Of a stretch of DNA of 64,000 bases, positions 47,664 through 55,719 are shown one piece after another. Position 1 is the first letter of the stretch. Each line of letters begins with the position of its first letter. The notes under the pieces were generated by a model that saw nothing but the letters and a program-made list of their open reading frames with translations, was not told the DNA's origin and did no database searches. The DNA comes from Pantoea sp. Ep11b (GTDB lineage: Bacteria; Pseudomonadota; Gammaproteobacteria; Enterobacterales; Enterobacteriaceae), in assembly GCF_040783975.1 (NCBI RefSeq), contig NZ_CP160631.1:2232001-2296000 (forward strand), in the 5' to 3' direction. A program made the translations under genes and the position numbers.

Positions 47664-48492
47664 TTTCGCCGAGCTGTTGAAGCTGGCTAAACAGCGTGAC
47701 TTCAAAGCCGTCGGTTCGTTTAACCTTCACTGTCTTGAGATGCTGCCCGCCTATTTTAAAGCAGCAGAGAAAACCAACAGCCCGTTAATGATCCAGATCT
47801 CCACCGGCACCGCGAAATATCTCGGCCATAAGCTGCTGGTGGATGCCATTAAATCGCTGTCGGAAAGTATGAATGTGCCAGCCTGTCTGCATCTCGACCA
47901 CTGTTCCGATTTAGCGGCGATTCAGACGGCAATCGATGCCGGATTCAGCTCCGTGATGTATGACGGGTCACATCTGCCGATTGAGGAGAATATTGCCAAT
48001 ACCCGCCGGGTGATCAATATGGCGCGCCCGCACAATGTCTCGGTGGAAGCCGAACTGGGGGCGATTGGTGGCTCGGAAGATGGTCTGTGCGTGGAAATGG
48101 ACGCTATCGCTTTTACGCCGGTGGACGATGCGCGCCGCTTCGTCGAAGAGACCGGCGTCGATATGCTGGCGATCTCTATCGGCACCGTGCATGGGCTTTA
48201 TACCGGTAAAGCCCACATTCAGCACCAGCGGCTGGCGGATATCACCGCAGCAACCCACACCCCGCTGGTGCTGCACGGCGGCACCGGGGTCAGTGACGAA
48301 GATATGCGGCTGGCCGTCAGCAGCGGGATCGAGAAGGTGAACGTCGGCACCGAGATGAACGTTCAGTGGGTGGCGCGCTGCAAATCGACCTTTGAGAAAG
48401 GCAAGGTCAATGACAGCGTGCGGAATTTCCTGGTTCCCGCCAACGATGCCGTCACCGATGTGCTGGTCGAGAAGATGCAGTTATTCCGGTAA
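47650..48492 (+). CDS. Class II ketose-bisphosphate aldolase, GatY/KbaY-like
   Basis: 280 residues from ATG 47650 (AGGAGGAAAAAATCC upstream); the frame opens at 47503 only inside EIIC. The catalytic Asp and zinc His are in LHLDHCSD (about 82-83); further zinc His in SIGTVHGLY and LVLHGGTGV; the phosphate-binding loop is KVNVGTEMN. It cleaves a ketose 1,x-bisphosphate into DHAP and an aldehyde. In this operon it probably acts on the product of the PFK-like kinase. The E. coli tagatose aldolases KbaY and GatY are the nearest known. Confidence 0.9.
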   Translation: MKLYNFAELLKLAKQRDFKAVGSFNLHCLEMLPAYFKAAEKTNSPLMIQISTGTAKYLGHKLLVDAIKSLSESMNVPACLHLDHCSDLAAIQTAIDAGFSSVMYDGSHLPIEENIANTRRVINMARPHNVSVEAELGAIGGSEDGLCVEMDAIAFTPVDDARRFVEETGVDMLAISIGTVHGLYTGKAHIQHQRLADITAATHTPLVLHGGTGVSDEDMRLAVSSGIEKVNVGTEMNVQWVARCKSTFEKGKVNDSVRNFLVPANDAVTDVLVEKMQLFR

Positions 48493-48573
48493 GCGCAGAG
48501 CCGCCTGAGTCCGGCTATTTTTATCATCCCTTTACGCTGAGTGACCCCGACAGAGCCGGGGACAGGAGAGCCT

Positions 48574-48843
48574 ATGTTCGGATTTTTAAAAAAGTCAGCG
48601 GCACCGGACACCGCTGACGAGCAGCAGCAGGATCATCTGGCAGAGATCAGTCGCGAGAAAATCACGCAACTGGAAGAGCAGCTGGCGAGGAATCCACGGC
48701 ACGGCGAAACGCAGAAGGCGTTGATGCTGGAATATAACCGGGCATTGAGTTTATTTGCCAGAAGCCGCCGCTACCGCAATGAAATTGATGGGCTGTTTGT
48801 GAAAATCGATGAACTGCGCAACGTGGTTCGCCAGTCGGTTTAA
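48574..48843 (+). CDS. Small helical protein of unknown function in the PTS operon
   Basis: 89 residues from ATG 48574 (ACAGGAGAGCC upstream). It starts MFGFLKKS, then an acidic stretch, then long charged helices (EISREKITQLEEQLARN; FARSRRYRNEIDGLFVKID) with coiled-coil-like spacing. No signal peptide or enzyme motif. I do not recognise the family. It is 81 bp after the aldolase and 9 bp before the EIIA, so it belongs to the operon and may bridge or regulate the PTS proteins. Confidence 0.75.
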   Translation: MFGFLKKSAAPDTADEQQQDHLAEISREKITQLEEQLARNPRHGETQKALMLEYNRALSLFARSRRYRNEIDGLFVKIDELRNVVRQSV

Positions 48844-48852
48844 GGAGTGGTG

Positions 48853-49290
48853 ATGACGATTAAGCAGTTATTGCAAGAGGCCAATGCCATCCAGATCGGG
48901 ATTGACGCCACGGACTGGCGTCAGGTTATCGCGCTGGCCGCGGCCCCGCTGGTGAGAGGGGGATATCTGTCGGCCTCCTATCCTGACGCCGTGATCGCCA
49001 ATACGCTGACGCATGGCGCCTATTATGTTTTTGAAGAGGGGATCGCGATCCCCCATGCGCGACCGGAAGCCGGGGTCATCCGCGACTGTTTCAGCATGAT
49101 CCTGCTGAATGAGCCGATCTCGTTTGAGGGCAGCGACAAGGCGGACATTGTGATCATGTTTGGCGCCCGCGACAGTAATGCCCATATCGAAGAGGGGATC
49201 CGGGCGATTGTGTCGCTGCTGGAGGATGAGCAGACGCTGGTCAGACTCCGTCAGGCCGCGAGCGTTGCGGAGGTCATCGACATCCTATGA
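48853..49290 (+). CDS. PTS system EIIA, mannitol/fructose (UlaC/SgcA) type
   Basis: 145 residues from ATG 48853, 5 nt after AAGGAG; in-frame GTG codons at 48847 and 48850 are less likely. The phosphorylated His lies in EEGIAIPHARPEAGV, the type-2 EIIA motif. It relays phosphate from HPr to the EIIB at 45989. It overlaps the next gene by 4 bp (ATGA), tying the P-loop kinase to the same transcript. Confidence 0.9.
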   Translation: MTIKQLLQEANAIQIGIDATDWRQVIALAAAPLVRGGYLSASYPDAVIANTLTHGAYYVFEEGIAIPHARPEAGVIRDCFSMILLNEPISFEGSDKADIVIMFGARDSNAHIEEGIRAIVSLLEDEQTLVRLRQAASVAEVIDIL

Positions 49291-49910
49291 CGCTGAAAAC
49301 TCCCCCTAAACGTGTGGTGCTGGTGAACGGCATTCCGGCGTCTGGCAAAAGCACCCTGACGCACGCGCTGTCGCACCACTTTGGCTGGCCTGTGCTGACG
49401 CTCGACAGCCTGAAGGAGCCCTTTATGGCCTGCTTTGCGCCGGTGGACCGCCAGCGTAACCGGCAGCTGGGCTGCGCTGCCTATCAGGCGATCTGGAACA
49501 TTGTCGGGCAGTCACCGGCTACGCCTGTCTGGCTCATCGACGCCTGGTTTGGCTTCCAGCCGCGTGCGCTGCTGGAGCAGGGACTGAAACAGGCGGGTGT
49601 CGGCGAGGTGCTGGAGCTGTGGCTGAAGATCGATCCAGACGTGGCGGTGGCGCGCTATCAGGCGCGGCTCTCGCAGCGGCAGCCCGGTCATCCGGGGGCG
49701 GAGTATCTGCCGGAGCTGCACCAGCTGGCGCAACGGGCGCGGCCCATGGCGCTGGGGCCGCTCTGTGAGGTCAACGCCTGCGCGCAGGATCATGCGGCCG
49801 TTTTCCAGTGGTTACAGCAGCAACTCAGCAGAACCCGCTACACTTCAGCTCATCATCTGAAAAGTGAGGCGTTGCAGGATGTCGTCACCCCCCTGTCTGC
49901 AAACCGGTGA
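49287..49910 (+). CDS. P-loop phosphotransferase of the zeta/chloramphenicol kinase type
   Basis: 207 residues. Walker A is VVLVNGIPASGKSTLTHAL (about 10-28), followed by the DSLKEPFM and FLVDAWFG-like segment (WLIDAWFGFQP) of small-molecule kinases. The C terminus is helical. No specific family was recognised beyond AAA_33/zeta-like. It is translationally coupled to EIIA, so it probably phosphorylates a sugar or intermediate of the same pathway; an antibiotic or toxin role is the alternative. The DCC gene overlaps its 3' end by 32 bp. Confidence 0.72.
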   Translation: MTLKTPPKRVVLVNGIPASGKSTLTHALSHHFGWPVLTLDSLKEPFMACFAPVDRQRNRQLGCAAYQAIWNIVGQSPATPVWLIDAWFGFQPRALLEQGLKQAGVGEVLELWLKIDPDVAVARYQARLSQRQPGHPGAEYLPELHQLAQRARPMALGPLCEVNACAQDHAAVFQWLQQQLSRTRYTSAHHLKSEALQDVVTPLSANR

Positions 49911-50319
49911 AAGCGTCGTGCTTTATGACGGCGTCTGTAAGCTCTGCAATGGCTGGGTTCAGTTCCTGCTGCGCCACCATCTGGCGCGGCAGGTTCGTTT
50001 TGCCTCGGTGCAGAGCGAGCAGGGCAAGGCGCTGCTGCGCTGGGCCGGACTGCCGGAAGAAAACGTCAGCACCATTGTCTATATTGCCGATAATCAGCAC
50101 TGGCTGCGGGCGCAGGCGGTGTTTCGTGTTATGCAGCATCTGCCGGCACCCTGGCGTGCTCTGGCGGTGCTGCGGCACTTTCCGGATGCCATCAGCAATT
50201 TTGCCTATGACCGCATTGCCCTGAACCGCTATAAACTGTTCGGCCGCTACAGCAGCCAGCACGCCATCACACCCGATTATCCTGAGCGATTTCTGCATGA
50301 GGTTTCGTCGCCGCACTGA
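49879..50319 (+). CDS. DCC-family (DUF393) thiol-disulfide-type protein
   Basis: 146 residues from ATG 49879. It has the D-x-x-C-x-x-C motif in VVLYDGVCKLCNGWVQFLL (Cys at about 20 and 23), the hallmark of the DCC family, which is structurally related to thioredoxins. VYIADNQHWLRAQAVFRVMQ and YDRIALNRYKLFGRY complete the family pattern. The function of the family is not established. It overlaps the P-loop kinase gene and may be the last gene of the transcript, although DCC proteins occur alone in relatives. Confidence 0.82.
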   Translation: MSSPPCLQTGESVVLYDGVCKLCNGWVQFLLRHHLARQVRFASVQSEQGKALLRWAGLPEENVSTIVYIADNQHWLRAQAVFRVMQHLPAPWRALAVLRHFPDAISNFAYDRIALNRYKLFGRYSSQHAITPDYPERFLHEVSSPH

Positions 50320-50448
50320 TCTGTGACAGGCGGCCATGAGCTGAGCTGAAATCAATGATATCCTTAACGTTATTGCTTAATTCCGGCGCGTCATGGCATC
50401 GCAGTGACAGGGCAGAAACCGGGCTGACAGACTAAGGACAGAAGGGGT

Positions 50449-51348
50449 ATGCCGGTTAATTTCGATCTCAACGACCTCTACGCGTTTCGCGCGCTGGTGG
50501 AGTTTGGCAATTTTCGCCTGGCGGCGGAGTCGATCTGCCTTTCCCAGTCGGCCCTGAGCCGCCGGATAGATAAGCTGGAAACCGCGCTGGGCATCAAACT
50601 GTTTGAACGAACGACCCGTCGCGTCACGCTGACGCTGAAAGGGCATGCGTTTGCGCAGCGGTCGGACAAGCTGCTGGCCGATTTTGAAGAGGTGATGGCC
50701 GATCTCAGTGAGGTGAGTTTAGCCCGTACGGGCCTGATCACCGTAGCCTGCGTGCCGTCCGCCGCCTACTACTTCATGCCCAGCATCATCCGGCTGTTTC
50801 AGACGCGCTATCCCAGAGTGCGGGTCAAACTGATCGACAGCAGCGCAGCCAATGTCTACGACGCGGTGATCGGCGGGCAGGCTGACTTCGGCATCAGTTT
50901 TTCCGGCCGCTCGCAGCCGGATGTTCACTTTCAGCCGCTGATGGATGACCCCTATGTGGCTGCCTGTCGCCGCGATCATCCGATCGCAAATAAAAAGAGT
51001 CTGAGCTGGCGGGAGTTCTATCAGTCTGAGTGGATCGGGCTGGATAAAACCTCCGGCAACCGCAACCTGCTGGATCAGGCGTTGCAGGCGATCATGCCAG
51101 AGAAGCCCTGTGTCTGTGAAACCCGGCACGTCACGACCATGCTGGGGATGGTTGAGGCGGGGCTGGGCATTGCTGCTGTCCCCGCCATGTCGATGCCGGA
51201 ATACGATCACGCCCTGCTGATGGCCGTGCCGCTAACCGACCCCCAGGTGAAACGCACCGTGGGTCTGTTGCGTAAAAATGGCCGGACGCTGTCCCATATC
51301 GCCAGCGAGCTGGAAAACCTGATTATTGAACAGTATCAGCGGCTTTAA
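50449..51348 (+). CDS. LysR-family regulator, TcuR-like
   Basis: 299 residues. HTH (about 5-65): NLAAESICLSQSALSRRIDK-type helix with LETALGIKLFERTTRRV. The ligand domain at 90-299 is of the LysR substrate-binding type. The adjacent ais- and tcuC-like genes, transcribed convergently, suggest it responds to a tricarboxylate such as aconitate or tricarballylate. Its 3' end overlaps that of the ais-like gene by 26 bp, so the two transcripts are antisense at their ends. Confidence 0.85.
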   Translation: MPVNFDLNDLYAFRALVEFGNFRLAAESICLSQSALSRRIDKLETALGIKLFERTTRRVTLTLKGHAFAQRSDKLLADFEEVMADLSEVSLARTGLITVACVPSAAYYFMPSIIRLFQTRYPRVRVKLIDSSAANVYDAVIGGQADFGISFSGRSQPDVHFQPLMDDPYVAACRRDHPIANKKSLSWREFYQSEWIGLDKTSGNRNLLDQALQAIMPEKPCVCETRHVTTMLGMVEAGLGIAAVPAMSMPEYDHALLMAVPLTDPQVKRTVGLLRKNGRTLSHIASELENLIIEQYQRL

Positions 51349-52138
51349 CCGGGGCGGCCGCTTTCACGCTGTGCAGGCCGCTGTCATGAACCGCCTGCTG
51401 TGCGTCGGGTGAGGCGAGCCAGTGTAACAGCTTCGCTGCCTCGTCCGGCTGGGCGGACTGGCGCACCACGGCACCGGCGAAACGGGTGGTGTACTGCACC
51501 TTGTCCGGCAATTCACCAATAAAGGTGACGCCCTGGACCGGCAGCAGCTCGCTCACCTGCTGGAAGCCGATGGCATATTTCCCGGCGGCGACCTCCGAGG
51601 CTACCGGAATACGCTCCACCTTCACCGCCTTCGCCTTGACCTGATCCTCAATTCCCAGCCGCGTAAACAGCTGGCTGCTGACATACCTGCCGCTGGCGCT
51701 GTCGGAATAGGCGATAGACTGCGCGTTCAGCAGGGTCGTGCGCAGCTCGCTTTCCGTGCCGATCTTCACCGGCGTCGCGCCCTTTTTAATGACGGCACCG
51801 ATGCGGGAGTCGGCGAGTTCAACCCGTGAGCCTGGCAGCGTCTTTCCCTGCTTTTGCAGCTCGCCCAGCGCATCGCCGACCATGATCACCACATCGGCCG
51901 GTTCACCGCGCGCCAGTCGCGCCGGGATCGCCTGTGGCGTCCTGCCCATCGACGGCCCGGCCACCGTATTGATAGTGATCCCTTCCTGCCTGGCAAAGCG
52001 GGGCGACAGGGTATCCCACGCCGCTTTAAACCCGCCGGAGATCATCACCGTCAGCTCTCTGGCCTGCGCCGTGGCACTGCCTGTCACGCTGGACAGCAGG
52101 GCGGCGTACAACGCGATTTTTTTCAGTTTCATCTTCAT
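51323..52138 (-). CDS. ModA-fold periplasmic protein, candidate aconitate isomerase
   Basis: 271 residues. The signal peptide ends SATAQARE. The fold is the type-2 periplasmic binding protein related to ModA: LTVMISGGFKAAWDTLSPRF, GEPADVVIMVGDALGEL and IAYSDSASGRYVSSQLFTR. There is no ABC permease or ATPase nearby. Bacterial aconitate isomerases were found to have this fold and signal peptide, and the neighbour is a tricarboxylate transporter, so trans- to cis-aconitate isomerisation in the periplasm is the best guess. It could instead be a binding protein. Confidence 0.65.
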   Translation of the reverse strand: MKMKLKKIALYAALLSSVTGSATAQARELTVMISGGFKAAWDTLSPRFARQEGITINTVAGPSMGRTPQAIPARLARGEPADVVIMVGDALGELQKQGKTLPGSRVELADSRIGAVIKKGATPVKIGTESELRTTLLNAQSIAYSDSASGRYVSSQLFTRLGIEDQVKAKAVKVERIPVASEVAAGKYAIGFQQVSELLPVQGVTFIGELPDKVQYTTRFAGAVVRQSAQPDEAAKLLHWLASPDAQQAVHDSGLHSVKAAAPVKAADTVQ

Positions 52139-52141
52139 TCC

Positions 52142-53446
52142 TTAGCTAACCGTTTCATGGGCAGGTGATACGACACTGCGGGTACGACGATAGAGATAGA
52201 GTGTGGCCCCCAGCGCACAGACAGCCGCGAAGCTCATCCAGTAGCCCGGCGAGGCTTTGTCGCCGGTCAGCTCAATCAGTCCGGTCGACATTACCGGCGT
52301 AAAGCCGCCAAACAGTGCCGTTGCCAGACTGTAGGCCAGCGAGAATCCGGCAACACGCACTTCCGCCGGCATGATTTCGGTCAGCGCCGGGATCATCGCG
52401 CCGTTGTAGAGACCGTAGATCATCGACAGCCACAGCAGCACGCCCAGCATCATCGAGAAGCCCGGTGCTGCCGCCAGCAGGCTCAGCGCCGGATAGCTGG
52501 TCGCCATCGCCAGCAGGGTCATAGCGACCAGAACCGGTTTACGGCCAAAACGGTCGGAGAGTGCACCACCAATCGGCAGCCAGATAAAGTTCGAGATTGC
52601 CACCAGCAGCGTGACCAGCAGGCTGTCAGAGGCACTGAGCAGCAGCACCTTCTTACCAAAGGTAGGGGCGTACACCGTAATCAGATAGAACGCGGTGGTG
52701 GTCATCGCCACCATCAGCATCCCGGCAATTACCACCTGCCAGTTGTTCAGCAGGATGCGGAAGACCTGACGCACCTCAGGATGGCTGCGGCGATTGTTAA
52801 ACTCCTGGGTCTCTTCCAGCTTGCGACGCAGTACAAAAATAAAGGGCACGATCAGGCAGCCAAACAGGAACGGAATACGCCAGCCCCATTCGCGGATGGC
52901 ACTTTCTGCCAGCACGACGTTGAGGATAAAGCCCATCGCCGCTGCCACCATGATCGCGACCTGCTGACTGCCCGACTGCCAGCTGGTGTAAAAGCCCTTC
53001 CGGCCGGGCGTGGCGATCTCGGCCAGATAGACGGATACGCCGCCCAGCTCTGCACCGGCAGAGAAGCCCTGCAGTAAACGGCCGATCAGCACCAGCAGCG
53101 GAGCCCACAGGCCGATGCTCTGGTAAGAGGGGATCAGCACGATCATAAAGGTGCCCGCCGCCATAATAGAGAGCGTGACAATCAGCCCCTTGCGACGGCC
53201 GACTTTATCGATATAGGCCCCCAGCACCACGGCGCCAATCGGCCGCATCAGGAAGCCCGCCCCGAACACGGCAAAGGTCATCATCAGTGACGCGAACTCA
53301 CTGCTGGCCGGGAAGAAGGTATGTGCGATATAGGTGGCATAGAAACCGAACAGGAAGAAATCGAACTGTTCGAGAAAATTGCCCGAGGTTACACGGAAAA
53401 TAGCGCCAATCCTGGCGCGGTGGGTCATGGGTGAGGTCGTCTGCAT
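52142..53446 (-). CDS. tcuC: MFS tricarboxylate transporter, TcuC/CitA-like
   Basis: 434 residues, identical in length to Salmonella TcuC and alike across the protein: [40 protein letters not shown] and [20 protein letters not shown]. It is a proton-coupled transporter of the citrate/tricarballylate group. tcuA and tcuB (tricarballylate dehydrogenase) are missing here, so it probably imports a substrate used directly in the TCA cycle, such as citrate or aconitate. It lies 3 bp upstream of the aconitate-isomerase-like gene. Confidence 0.85.
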   Translation of the reverse strand: MQTTSPMTHRARIGAIFRVTSGNFLEQFDFFLFGFYATYIAHTFFPASSEFASLMMTFAVFGAGFLMRPIGAVVLGAYIDKVGRRKGLIVTLSIMAAGTFMIVLIPSYQSIGLWAPLLVLIGRLLQGFSAGAELGGVSVYLAEIATPGRKGFYTSWQSGSQQVAIMVAAAMGFILNVVLAESAIREWGWRIPFLFGCLIVPFIFVLRRKLEETQEFNNRRSHPEVRQVFRILLNNWQVVIAGMLMVAMTTTAFYLITVYAPTFGKKVLLLSASDSLLVTLLVAISNFIWLPIGGALSDRFGRKPVLVAMTLLAMATSYPALSLLAAAPGFSMMLGVLLWLSMIYGLYNGAMIPALTEIMPAEVRVAGFSLAYSLATALFGGFTPVMSTGLIELTGDKASPGYWMSFAAVCALGATLYLYRRTRSVVSPAHETVS

Positions 53447-53901
53447 CAGTAACTCCAGTAAGGTATGACGCTTTTAGCCGCGCCTGTTGCAGAAGAGTGG
53501 ATCAGCGTCCGCAGCTAAATAAGTGCAAAAAGCGCATAGATTGATGAGCCTGACGCATGATTGCCGGGCGGTACTACCGAAAAGGTTTAGGATTCAGCAG
53601 GTTGAAACAGAGGCCGTCTGCCTCCTGTTTGTGAACCGTGCTGATGTGAGTTTGCGGAAATGTGACAGAATTCATAAGCGTGTTACGCACAGAAGGGAAG
53701 CTGATCGGCGGATCGATCCGCTGCTACCGCTCTCCGGCGCACAAAGTCAGGATAACCGAAAACGCGTGGTTTCAGAGCCGGGGTTACTTCACAGGCAGGA
53801 TAAGGAGAGTGACACGTCTGAACAGCAGAGGGTTCAGACGTGAAGAGCGAGAATCCATAAAGACATCGGGGCGGTACACTGCTGCCACAGAGAGAAAGCA
53901 C
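53447..53901. other. 455-bp intergenic region without a supported gene
   Basis: It must contain the tcuC promoter on the left and the 3' end of the AriR-like gene on the right. Short open frames are present but lack start signals. The only clear structure is the perfect inverted repeat at 53813-53842. Confidence 0.5.
53813..53842. repeat. Perfect 11-bp inverted repeat
   Basis: CACGTCTGAAC and GTTCAGACGTG are separated by 8 bp. There is no T tract on either strand, so it is not a standard terminator. It lies about 60 bp downstream of the small gene's stop at 53902 on the minus strand. Confidence 0.7.
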
Positions 53902-54141
53902 TCATTTTTTTGCCATCAGCATCGTCAGCAGTTCCCGGCAGCAGGCTTCTTCTTCGGCGCTGTCCGCAGAGGCCAGATAGCGCAGCAGCTCCATGCAGCT
54001 TTTTTCCTTACCCGCTTCCAGTAACTCTTCGATCAGAAAATTCAGTTTCTCCTGCTCAGACGCCGCGAAGGAGGAGCCGAACTCATTTTTCACCGGGACG
54101 ATGTGATTCGCCGGCAAGGTAAGGGTGTTCTGCATTGGCAT
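53902..54141 (-). CDS. Small AriR/YcgZ-like protein
   Basis: 79 residues from ATG 54141 (AAGGATAAAAAT upstream); a longer frame from 54288 has no support. The C-terminal region NFLIEELLEAGKEKSCMELL and the EEACCRELLTML end resemble the YcgZ/YmgA/AriR connector proteins, which are small helical dimers acting through RcsB in biofilm and acid responses. Three Cys in 23 residues (57-79) are unusual for that family. Family assignment is from pattern only. Confidence 0.5.
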   Translation of the reverse strand: MPMQNTLTLPANHIVPVKNEFGSSFAASEQEKLNFLIEELLEAGKEKSCMELLRYLASADSAEEEACCRELLTMLMAKK

Positions 54142-54403
54142 ATTTTTATCCTTTTCTGGGTTAAAAAACGTACTGGTGTTGCTATTAAACTTATACAACG
54201 ATCCCGGATTTGTACAGAAATGTGCCGGACTGATTTTCGGGCTGACGCGAAGCGCAGCGCGGGCTGGAGGTAAATCCCTGCTTATCATTCAGTTAGCGTG
54301 GAGGCGCCATTCATAAAATTTTTTGCAGTCCGGTCAGACGAGGCGGCGGGAAAAAGCAGATGCTGGCGGGAGAGGAAAACGGCGGCCCGATGAGCCGCCC
54401 CTC

Positions 54404-54733
54404 CTATTTTGCGGACAGGAACGCTTCCCGCTGCGGTGTGAAGGTATCCAGCAGCACGCCCGCTTCCAGACAGACACAGCCATGCACCACATCCGGCGCC
54501 TTATAGAGCGTGTCTCCGGCGCCGACTTCACGCGTTTCGCCATCAATAGTGAAGGCGAAGCGACCGCGCAGTACGTAAGTCAGCTGCTCATGAGGATGAT
54601 GATGCAGCGGTCCGATCGCCCCGGTTTCAAAGGTGACTTCGACCGCCATCAGGCTGCCGCCGTGCGCCAGTATCCGGCGCGTTACCCCCTGGCCGAGGTC
54701 CTCGACTGGCTGCGCGTTATGAAAGATAAACAT
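54404..54733 (-). CDS. kdgF: Cupin KdgF-like uronate-linearising protein
   Basis: 109 residues from ATG 54733 (GGAGG upstream). Single cupin barrel: metal-binding motif GPLHHHPHEQLTYVLRG with the usual His/Glu set, and a second cupin motif DTLYKAPDVVHGC. KdgF helps convert 4,5-unsaturated uronates from pectin or alginate to open-chain 5-keto-4-deoxyuronate. It is divergent from an RpiB-family isomerase across a KdgR box, which supports the KdgF reading over generic cupins. Confidence 0.75.
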   Translation of the reverse strand: MFIFHNAQPVEDLGQGVTRRILAHGGSLMAVEVTFETGAIGPLHHHPHEQLTYVLRGRFAFTIDGETREVGAGDTLYKAPDVVHGCVCLEAGVLLDTFTPQREAFLSAK

Positions 54734-54832
54734 GGTTAACCTCCGTTGATGACCCGACGTGCGGTCGCCAATTTGTGATGGCACTCACAGCCCGCAGCCC
54801 AATTAGTCCATGCACTTTACTCACTTTTCATT

Positions 54833-54855
54833 AAAATGAAACGGTGTTTCAATTA
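54833..54855. promoter_or_regulatory. KdgR-type operator
   Basis: AAAATGAAACGGTGTTTCAATT contains TGAAAC-N3-GTTTCA with flanking A/T, matching the KdgR pectin-regulon consensus. It lies between divergent kdgF and the isomerase gene, 18 bp before the latter's ATG, so it could repress both. Confidence 0.8.
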
Positions 54856-54872
54856 ATTTATGAGGGCAGATC

Positions 54873-55511
54873 ATGAAAATCGCATTAATGATGGAAAACA
54901 GCCAGGCCGCTAAAAATGCCATTGTGCTGAAAGAGCTGGAAGGCGTCGCACAGCCGCTGGGCCATCAGGTCTTCAACGTCGGGATGAGCGACGAGCAGGA
55001 TCACGCGCTCACCTATATTCATCTTGGCATTCAGGCCAGCGTGCTGCTGAACAGTCAGGCCGTGGATTTTGTGGTCGCAGGGTGCGGGACCGGACAGGGT
55101 GCGCTGATGTCGCTGAACCTTCATCCGGGCGTGGTGTGCGGCTACTGCATCGATCCGGCGGATGCGTACCTGTTTGCGCAAATCAACAACGGTAACGCGC
55201 TCTCTCTGCCTTTCGCCAAAGGCTTTGGCTGGGGCGCAGAACTTAACCTGCGCTTTATTTTTGAAAAAGCCTTCACTGGGGAAAAAGGACACGGCTATCC
55301 GCCAGAGCGCAAAGAGCCGCAGGTGCGTAATGCCGGTCTGCTGAACCAGGTCAAAGCCGCCATGCTGAAAGAGAACTATCTCGACACCCTGCGCGCCCTC
55401 GATCCTGAGCTGGTGCGAACCGCCGTCAGCGGCCCGCGTTTTCAGCAGTGCCTGTCTGAGCAGGGGAAAAATCAGGAGATCATCGCCTTTGTGCGTCAGC
55501 TGACGCACTGA
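54873..55511 (+). CDS. RpiB/LacAB-family isomerase, candidate DhuI
   Basis: 212 residues, longer than RpiB (about 150) and like DhuI, the RpiB-family isomerase of 4-deoxy-5-threo-hexosulose uronate. GCGTGQGALMSLNLHPGV is the family's substrate-binding G-x-G-x-G loop with the Cys that acts as general base in RpiB (VAGCGTG). GYCIDPADAYLFAQINNGNAL follows. With kdgF and a KdgR box it would give the route 5-keto-4-deoxyuronate to 3-deoxy-2,5-diketogluconate, replacing kduI. Confidence 0.75.
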   Translation: MKIALMMENSQAAKNAIVLKELEGVAQPLGHQVFNVGMSDEQDHALTYIHLGIQASVLLNSQAVDFVVAGCGTGQGALMSLNLHPGVVCGYCIDPADAYLFAQINNGNALSLPFAKGFGWGAELNLRFIFEKAFTGEKGHGYPPERKEPQVRNAGLLNQVKAAMLKENYLDTLRALDPELVRTAVSGPRFQQCLSEQGKNQEIIAFVRQLTH

Positions 55512-55528
55512 CGACGGCCCCGAGCGGA

Positions 55529-55549
55529 GGCCGGTGCGACCGGCCTTTT
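55529..55549 (+). terminator. Terminator after the isomerase gene
   Basis: GGCCGGT / ACCGGCC with a GCG loop, then TTTTA, begins 18 bp after the stop codon. Confidence 0.8.
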
Positions 55550-55684
55550 ACTCTCTTTCCGCCTGTCATCACCTCTTTACCGGCCATAACCCGCCCGTCT
55601 GCTTCCCGCCGGAGCCGTGAAAAACATTTCACCGAATGACTTCCCCTGACTGCCATTTTAGGTAATAGTAACGCCGCTTTACAT

Positions 55685-55703
55685 TAATAATTCTCATTAT
55701 CAT
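55685..55703. promoter_or_regulatory. Fur box upstream of the iron-siderophore binding protein
   Basis: TAATAATTCTCATTATCAT closely matches the 19-bp Fur consensus (GATAATGATAATCATTATC) and ends 16 bp before the start codon, predicting iron-repressed expression. Confidence 0.85.
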
Positions 55704-55719
55704 TTATGTGGGTTTGACG

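Noticed and set aside
53523..53843. 106-codon open frame in the tcuC downstream gap
   Set aside because: No ribosome-binding site, no recognisable motif, and it crosses the inverted repeat.
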